Source: Siderastrea siderea
Lineage: Eukaryota > Cnidaria > Anthozoa > Scleractinia > Rhizangiidae
Assembly: GCA_964030785.1 (NCBI GenBank)
Contig: OZ034978.1
Coordinates: forward strand, 12,389,953-12,453,952
Direction: 5' to 3'
DNA: 64,000 nt
Shown: piece after piece, positions 55,745-64,000 of the stretch
How the letters are laid out: every line of letters starts with the position of its first letter
How positions within the stretch are numbered: position 1 is the first letter of the stretch
Notes under the pieces: generated by a model
The model's database searches: none
Seen by the model: the letters and a program-made list of their open reading frames with translations, nothing else
Told to the model about the DNA's origin: nothing
Translations under genes and position numbers: made by a program

Positions 55745-58700
55745 TTTTGATTATATTCCATAACAATCTTCTTAAGTGGTGGCTGGACAAGTTTTCTTGA
55801 ATTTTTTTTGTCAGAAGTTTGGCGAAAGTATGCATTTCACAAAAGTGGGCATTGTTCAGTCTACAGTAGGTCTTAATTGTGTGAAATTACACAGCAAATT
55901 GACACAGGAATTGCACTGAAGGAGACAAAAAAGAATTAATATTGCTGTAACTAGCTGCCAAATCTGACTGAATCTACACAATCTACTCGCCAAATTGACA
56001 TAGGAATAGCTTCACTTGGAGATGTTGATGTGAATTCGTTTTAGGCAAGTGTAAAAGAACTTGGTTTAAGTTTTGTATCAGTCAGCCACCGTTTAAACGT
56101 TCAGCGATCTCCTAATTCTTAGAGTTAATTCGATGACTTGGTTTACGTCTTTTGTTTGAAGTCCTAATTGATGAAACATTTTCGGAAGAAATTTGCCTTT
56201 GTCTTAATAAAATGTGAAAAAAATGTCGAAGAAATTTGTCTTGATGAAACGTGGTCTTTCACTGAACCTACTATGACAAAAATTCGATGTTGAATTGTTG
56301 ATCGCTGAATGTCTAGGTATAAATGTTGTAGCCTTCACTTCAGTGATGTGGTAAAACGTGAAGTTTTTGAGAGGCTCTGACAGTTTATTAACGCAAATTT
56401 ATCGCAGTTTGCAACCTCGCTGATGCCAAATTTTAAAATCATTTCTGGTTGTTCAAATGCATTGCTAAAAAACGTTTATTATTTCCAATTGGTATCAAAT
56501 ACAATTGCCTAAAAGTTGCTTAACGGCTTGGCACAAATTTAATTCAGTTTACATTTTAAATATTCCTTGCTGTCCAAAACATTTTCCAACCGGTTTGCTT
56601 GAAGTGAATCGTTCTAAGAAACATAAAACTCGATTTGTGATTTCTTCACGCTTTTGTGAAACATTCTAAGGCCAATTTTAATGCAAACTTTTTGCAACAT
56701 TTTTCCAAATGATTTTTTGTCCGTCGGTCTTTTTACACCGAATCAAGGCTCAATTACGCGTTTTTAACCAGAAACTGAAAACGAAACAATTTTCGATTTT
56801 GGTTTTCAACTACAGAAAGACTGCATCGTTCTTAACAATTGATCGCTGAAAATTTACGTTGACAGGTGCAATAAACTGTTCTAGAGCCTACTTGACAAAA
56901 TTCACGCCTGGTACACATCAACTGATTGTTCTCTTCTCTTGACAAGAGAACAAAGGCATTTTCCAAATTTCGTTCTTCTTAGTCAAACAAATTAAATCAA
57001 ATTATTTTAGGTTAACGTTACGAATCAACAAAATTTTAATTTTTTTCATGTTTTTGGCTTATTTGTGTTGATAAGATTGAATGCCTTTGTTCTTTTGTCG
57101 TCTTGGGAGCTTATTGTTAAAAGCTCGATGCCTGGCTTCGAGAAGAGATTTTTTTTTCAATCGGTGATCAATGTTCACAAGTTATACAGACCACAAAAAT
57201 TTTTTAACAAAAAGTAAGTTTTATCATATGCGTGAAATGAAAGAAAAGCAGACCATTTCTGTGAGAATTTAGCAACAGTTCAATAGTACTTACCAAGAAA
57301 AGAAATCTGCTGTGATTGTTTTCAACAAACATTACGTTTTTGAAACAAATTATCAGCGATTAAATATAATCGATGTTTTACCAATGCTTCTGGTTTCTTG
57401 TTCGTTTTTAAATTGTCTAAATTACCTGAAATTGATGGACCATTGTGTTGTTTATCCAGCAACTTGGAGAAGTAAATCAGACTGGAATAAAAATTTTCCA
57501 CCTTTTTTTGTTAAACAATGATTTTTCAACAGTGTATTCATCGAGAAAAATTGAAGAATTTGGGTCAAATTACCATGTAATCGGCTTTTTAATACAATTG
57601 TTGCTATTTTACGCACAACTGCCTTTGTCATGCATTATTCAAAATTTTCTTTTGGAAACACTGGTATCAAATTTGTTTTGTGATTTGTTTCTGCAAATCA
57701 TACACACCAAAACACAGAAAAAAACATGAATCAATTCAGATGTTTTCCAAAGGAATTCAACATTCACTTTTTGGTTTGCAGTTTTCATTGAACTTTCATT
57801 GTGAATATGAAAATGACATCGAAACGTTCTTCGCTTCAAGGAACCTAACAATTTTGGCGAATATTGTTTTGTTCTGTTGCTGCCGCTATTCAAATTCACA
57901 CCATGGAAAACTTGGGAACATAGAGCATTCATTGCATTTGACAACGAAAATAGTTAATCTGGTTTAAATGTTGGTTTAGACGTGATTTTGTTGTCCGATT
58001 AGCAAAAGACCCGATGATAAAGAGTATAGTTATTTTAATTTGGTTTCGCTTGCGTTTATTTTGGTCTGTATAACTTTTATTTGAATAATTTTTGCTATTA
58101 ATTCTGGAATGATAAAAGTGACGTGTTTATAAGTGCAAGAATGAAGCTCGAAATACTAACTCCCTTCCAAGAACCAGGCATTGGGTTTTAAGATGGGCTC
58201 TTAGTTTTACGTCATAGTTTTAACGTTGGAGGAGAAGAAATTTTTCTGCAAGCTGGCCCTCGATGAAGCACAGGAATCTGAATTTCAAATTTAAAAATCT
58301 GTAGCTGACAGCAGAATGTGTCAACTCGGCAAGATTTTATTTATTAGACAGAAAATAAAGGCGTGCAATTGTTTGTTTTCCATTCTAAATTTTACCACTT
58401 GTTGACACTAGAAGGAAACATGGAGCCATGCAATTGTACATTTTTCGTTCCAAATTTTATCTTGCTCCATACTTAGCAAACTGTCGCTATTTTCTTTAGC
58501 GGTTAACTGATTAGGCGAAGCATTTTCTCCTGTGCTACAAAGAGAACTGGCCGAAAGAAAAAGGTCTTGTTACTAAAAGCAATTTGACTGACAAGCTATG
58601 AACCTTTTCAAATCTAGGCTCGATTGGACATCAGATGAGAAACGTTACAATACCAGAAATTTAACTTCAATAATCCAAAACGTTCTCGACTTATTATTAC

Positions 58701-58770
58701 ATTCTTTCGTAGAGCAAAATTTTCACCAAGTTGTTTTCTAGCTTGTCGTGTTTCTTTTAGTATCCTCCAT
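55745..58770. other. No gene seen
   Basis: AT-rich sequence with isolated short frames (57312-57967) that lack splice context or recognisable residues. Confidence 0.4.
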
Positions 58771-58776
58771 GTAGAC

Positions 58777-59741
58777 ACCATCTCGTGTAAGAACAGCCCA
58801 ATATTTTTTAACGTCAAGTTTAATGAAAACTGGATCTATGAACAGATTCTCCATCCTGAGTTTAGCAAAACTTTCGTGGACTTTGCTGGAAAATGTACAG
58901 GAACTAAAAGTTTGAAGTACACGGTTTTTGCAAAGCTGAATGTATTGCGTGCTGCAGAAATGCATGCGATACATTCAGTTTTGCAAAAACCGTGTCGTTC
59001 AGTTTACAGCAACATCTACGAAAGTTTAACCTTTTCCCGTCCGATTTTTTTCCTTAAAAAACGCATTTTTTACCGTTAAAGCGGTTTTTTTGAGTGCTAT
59101 GTTGCCAAATGCCACTAAACTTTGCTACAAAAGCGTTTTCTTACAATTTGGCTAGATTTTGAGCCAGCTTCTGTTGTAAATTGTACAATATTTTGAGTTC
59201 AGGCATGCGCATAAGCCAAAATTTGGACTTGTGTTTTTTTTGTTTGTTTTTTTTTTTGCCGATTCATTTCCAATTTTTTTCTCGCTTCTTTTGCTTTCCT
59301 TTTTCTCTCCATCTTCTACACCTTATCCCCTTTCTATCCACTGGAAAAGTTTTGGCCTCAGTCCTTCAAAAAACCTGGAAATGGAACATTGATCAACTAG
59401 GTGACTTGGCCTATTTTACCATCAACTTTGCACCCAAAATTGGACACGTTTTTTCTGGTATAGCTCTGCCAGAATGTGGTCGATATTCAAAATGGACACA
59501 CATATTGATGGATCTGTCCTTGCTGTATTAGCTGCTTATCAAAACAATTTGGTAACGTCAAAAATGATGACGTCAGGAGTGGTTCAATGGTTCCCGACGT
59601 TAACGTCGGGAAAATACTAGTACAGTCTTGACGGGAAAGAGTTAAATTTTTGTTAAACTCAGGATGGAAAATCTGTTCATGGATCCAGTTTTCATTAAAC
59701 TTGACATTAAAAAATATTGGGCTGTTTCCAAAAGAGGCTGT
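58777..59741. repeat. Inverted duplication with conserved reading frame
   Basis: The minus-strand segment 58777-58862 and the plus-strand segment 59659-59741 both follow aaactcag and encode RMENLF(I/M)DPVFIKLD(V/I)KKYWAV. A separate 26-bp hairpin (acggtttttgcaaagctgaa and complement) lies at 58921-58995. Confidence 0.6.
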
Positions 59742-59799
59742 TTTGAAGAATTTGGAGTAGTTTCATTCCAATTTCGAGTTCAAAATGTTTTGCACGAGA

Positions 59800-60295
59800 T
59801 AGTGTGTGCTCTTTTGGCGGAAAAATGTTCAAAGGGGACCTCAATGAGTTTTTTGGCAAAAATGTTGCCAGGGGAAACGCTGTGCAATTTTTTTCAAATT
59901 TTCCCGCCAAAAGACTTAGTATATATTCGAAGAAAAAGTTTATCACACCTTTTAATTAACTTAATAAGAAAGAGTTGTGAAGATAAGTAAAATACTTAGA
60001 GAGAAAATAAAGACAATGAAACTGAAACAACTGTTTATCTTTTATTGTTGTTGTCTTTAATTATTCAACAATTAGTTTACATACAAGATAGTAAATATTT
60101 AAAAGGGGCTATGAAAAAAAATACGGCGCTTGCGTATTTTCGGCGCCCGTATACTTGTCTTTTGGTGGGAAAATTCTAGTTTTTCAAACAGATGTTAACT
60201 ACTTGGGATTACTTAAAAATTAAAAAAAAAAAAGGCGCATGCGTATTTTGAGCGCCCGTATTTTTCTAAGTCTTTTGGCGGGAAAATTATAAAGA
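59800..60295. repeat. TTTTGGCGGGAAAA repeats
   Basis: Two direct units (60124-60177, 60232-60290) share gcgtatttt-(c/a)ggcgcccgtat-...-gtcttttgg(c/t)gggaaaatt. An inverted one lies at 59892-59915 (ttttcccgccaaaagactta). The core equals the classic E2F site, though the context is repetitive. Confidence 0.5.
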
Positions 60296-60299
60296 TTTG

Positions 60300-63200
60300 A
60301 ACAGGGGTTACCATAGCAAAAATAAAGGCAAAACATTTGCATATACAGTGTTCTTGAAAGCAAAGATTTGAGCAAGTTGTGTAAAATAAACTTTAATAAA
60401 AAAATTCTTTGACGAGAGAAATTGATATTGCTATAAAATTTCTCCGAAGTCAAAAATGTGAATTTATGTTTCGCTTTTCTTTAAACTTCCCCGATACAAC
60501 TTGCTTACAACCATTGCATGCAAATATAAAACAACTGCACAATTTTGAAACGTGGCCTCAACACCTCATAACAATCATAGCTACCAGGTTCAAATTTCCT
60601 CCAACTTTGCATGTAGCCGATGTAAGAAAACATTGTACCCGTGTAAATTGGTTCTTGTTTGTTGATACAGTGCAACACTAGATACATGCTCGATGATGAA
60701 AATATCAGGCGATAAAAACTGATAAACAATCCTTATGTCGACTAATTTAAACGGTAAGCAAGCAAACGCCCTAGCATTTTCGCTTACAACTCGTTTCTTA
60801 AAATGCGCTGAAATCTGACAACCAACCAAAAGATGAACTGAGAGCAAACAAATGACATTTTAACAGGAAAATCAGCGAAAGAAAAAGAGAACAACGTACG
60901 TTTCATGTCATCATTGTCAAGTACAAATGTTAAAAGTCTTTGTTAAAATCTCACGCATATAATTGCGGATATTTGCATGTAAAACACACATTCAAAGTTA
61001 CAACTTTTGTTCGCGCGGATTGAATCTGATTTAGCTTTGGTTTATTGGTTTAAGTTCTCTAATAAAAAAGCATTTCGTAGATCAAGTAGTCCAGTTTACT
61101 CTTCAGATTTGAGAATTTCGCACTTTCAACGAACAAATGGCATATGTTATTTAGTCGTAGACTGGCAAATGGTCGAAATAAACGGGTAAGGCAACGACAC
61201 GGCTTTTCACTCAACAATATTCAACATTGTTGAATTCAACATGTTGTGGCCATCAAATTCGGTTCCATTCCATCCAATATCATTCACCAACATCTAACAT
61301 CATTCTACATGGTGGCCAATCGTGAGTAACATGTTTAATTCAACAAATTGACCGCACTTTACCATTGTCTGCACTCTTATTGATCGTAGAAATGACGTCC
61401 TAAAATGCCGCTCACCACCGATTTTCAGGTCTGAATCCTCAACAAATATCGTCATCTTTCTGTTCTAAGCTTGTAATGGCTTCTTCTACCCCATTAATAT
61501 TTTAGATGATTTTCTCATTGAAGAATACTAGTTTTGTGGTACAATTTTCGCCACACCGAGAATGTAGCGTTGAAAAGTTTGACAAAACTTTTTCTTGCAT
61601 TGCATTACCTCTTGCGTCATTTTCATTGTCTGCACTCTTTAGACAATACTCTTAGCCAATCAGCTCGCGAGAATGTCCACAGATATTGTAAAATCAACAA
61701 TTTTCAACGTTATTGAATGGAATGGTGTATCCGTTTGTCCGAGGCCTCAAAGATAATGTTGGCCAACATTTTCACCGAATGAAAGCGTTTAAACTGGAAA
61801 CTGACAAAAAGTCAGAATCAAAGTTACTGAAACAAGAGTCGCAGAAATTGAACTGGAAAATCGTAAAAAAAAATCTTGGCTTACCCACAACTCAGAAACA
61901 AATGGTTGAAATTGAAACAACAGCTAAACACAAAGGAATTGCTCTACACTCTAACTGATAAATTTTTCGTATTTTAGCTGAAATCGCACAACAATTTTAC
62001 AAAGAAAGAAAACTCGTAAATGGCCTAATGCATTTAAAGGGGCAATGTCACCCTATTCTCAGTGTAACTTAAAACGCTATAAGACGCATCGGACTTGATT
62101 GTAACCAATAGAGGATAAAGATATCCTCTCTTGTTGTAACCCAAAATAATGGCTTTGTTTTGTTTTGAAAGTCTAAATAAGCGGATGGCTAGGATAGGAA
62201 TGTGCAATTTGAAAAAAATTGGCCGATTTCTTTTTTCACGTTAATTTTTCTCTTGTGTTAATCGCTTAAAATTGAATATGGTTCGTTGTCCCTTTACGAA
62301 AATCACTTTAAAAAATATCTTTTTCTTGGTGTTTTAGGAGCAATTCATGTACAACAAAAAGTACTTTCAAGGGTAATTTCAGCACAGGTTTTGACCCAAA
62401 AACGTAAAAACCAACATGACTTTACCCTCAGTTTAAACTTTAATTTGTGGAGGAATCTTGTATGTAATCGTCGTGTTCCTCTTGGAACCGGCACAAAAAG
62501 CTAACCGTAGACTGAAAACAGACAAAGGCCTAACATTTAAACTACGAATTTGACCATCTATCAATAACAATCTTTTTTATTAATAAGAAAGCGTTCTCAC
62601 AAATGTTGATTTTGAGAAAGGTCCTAAGATCAACCTCACTTTTCGTACAAACACCTGAAAGATGTACTGAAAGATGACTCATAATTTTACCGAGAAATTG
62701 TGTTTCAAATGGCAAAATTTGAAAACCGATTCTTACAGTCCAACTCTTTTATCTGAAAACAGAAAAAAGACCTATTTCAAATCAAGTGATCACTGTCAAA
62801 GTATGAAGTCATAACAGAATTGTCCACAACTTTATATTGGCGAAAATAGTAGTCGTATTCTCAAAAAACCTTAGAAAAATCTTATTTGCAACTGAAAGAC
62901 CGATACAGAAAAACTGCATCTCAAATTGCACTGATAAATCGTCTTATGATTTCTGTAAAAAGAAATCGTACCTTTTAGTCAGAAGTTTCTTTTACTGCCG
63001 TAATAGTTTTAAATTTGTACTTAAATGGCTAAAAGTTCCAATTTCCGCAAAAACTCTACATTTTTTTTTATCTACAGTGTTTGGAAGCAATTTAGAGAGA
63101 GGTTTTTGGCACATGCGCACAACTGAAAATTTGGACAGCCTTTTTTTGTAGACCTTAATATATCCTTGTTTTTCGCATCTTTCCTTTTCTCTTTCTATCT

Positions 63201-64000
63201 TTTTCTTTCATTGGTTTGTTAGCCTCTTTACCGCCTTTCTTTTCTATGGAACGGTGTTGAGCTAACTTTTCAGGAAGTAGTATCATGTGAAAAGCCAGAT
63301 TTGAAATCGATTTGGCACGACTGAAAACGTCATCGGTTTTATCTGTACGTAGCTCGGGCAGAGTTGGACAAAATTTTCAACATTGTTCAAAGTGAGGTCT
63401 ATTCTTTCTTAATCCGTTGGCTATCAATTTGACTACTTGACAAAAATTCTCATTGCCTTAGAATTGTTTGAGTCCGCATCTCACCTCAGGGGTCGACCCC
63501 ATTCGGCAGAAAAGGGTTGAAAGCCTAGCTAACAATAAAAAAGATGGACACAATTTGGCTGAAAACAGACTAAAATGTCCTTTTGGTTTTCCGCCTGAAA
63601 ACTATCAACTGGACACAATTTTTTCGTGAAGTTCCGGCTTCTTGAAAACTGACAAACGATCAAAATCGTTACTGTTTAAAGACGGTTCACCGATAAATAG
63701 ACGGAATTTAACTGAACAAAAAAGTAAACTGGCCCACATTTTTTTCACCATGCACCGAATTATTACCATGTTCGTAGCTTTTTAAATCCTTGCTTAGCAA
63801 TTAAAAACTGAAAAACGGACGCAGTCTAACAAGTAAAAACAGACTGAATTGGTTTACACCGTGTAATCTTTTTCTTCTCAGCAATCATCGTCGTTGAGGC
63901 CAGGAAATGCTTTGATAAACTTCAATAGCGTTTTTGAATCCTTAATATCCCAAACGATTGAAAGCTGATAAATGGACTCACTTTAAGTGGAAACAGACTT
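60300..64000. other. No supported gene; scattered repeat words
   Basis: 61215-61345 carries caacat/ttgaat words like those at 12163-12551. Frames at 61713-61958 and 62837-63151 are open, but I recognise nothing in them. Confidence 0.4.

Noticed and set aside
61713..61958. 81-aa lysine-rich frame
   Set aside because: No splice signals or recognisable residues, and it begins in repeat-like sequence.

Overview
The window looks like AT-rich metazoan nuclear DNA, most likely from an anthozoan and quite possibly a stony coral. The evidence is two seven-exon alpha-carbonic anhydrase (CA) genes with GT-AG introns, very low gene density, and many small inverted-repeat transposons. The species call is an inference from gene type and repeat style; no search was run.

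Genes: CA-A (20703-27268, +) and CA-B (44964-51140, +) are tandem paralogues with the same seven coding exons and the same intron phases. Each encodes a secretory, probably membrane-tethered enzyme: signal peptide, intact zinc and catalytic residues, one conserved disulfide, and a hydrophobic C-terminal tail that looks like a GPI-attachment signal. CA-B has Asn where CA-A has Thr at active-site position 200 (human CA II numbering). Similarity between the copies extends upstream to about 16.1 and 42.1 kb, where each has a probable untranslated first exon, and downstream past the stops. The whole unit, promoter included, was therefore duplicated. A short two-exon candidate gene lies at 55.09-55.74 kb. 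Two or three exon-like segments lie at 32.47, 37.56 and 38.18 kb.

Layout: 1-5.9 kb is gene-free with a GTTGTCAGG-type minisatellite in a foldback. 5.9-15.4 kb is an older tandem duplication of about 4.7 kb, with MITEs and no gene. 15.5-28.1 kb is the CA-A unit. 28.1-30.5 kb holds repeats. 30497-40766 is a 10.27-kb transposon with CACTA/EnSpm features: 23-bp perfect terminal inverted repeats beginning CACTGG, a 3-bp AAG target duplication, and arrays of GTAAAT-type subterminal motifs in opposite orientation at the two ends. An unoccupied paralogue of its target survives at about 15.92 kb. Nested inside it are an inverted array of 249-bp units, each holding a tRNA-Thr(GGT)-like cloverleaf with its own T-run terminator, and several MITEs. 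41-42 kb has more tRNA-like sequences. 42.1-51.7 kb is the CA-B unit. 52.9-54.6 kb is a 26-bp minisatellite interleaved with tRNA-like sequences. 55-64 kb is mostly featureless apart from an inverted duplication at 58.8-59.7 kb and E2F-like repeats at 59.8-60.3 kb.

Functionally, the only well-supported products are the two extracellular or membrane carbonic anhydrases (CO2/bicarbonate interconversion). In corals such enzymes supply carbon for calcification and for symbionts, but that role here is by analogy.
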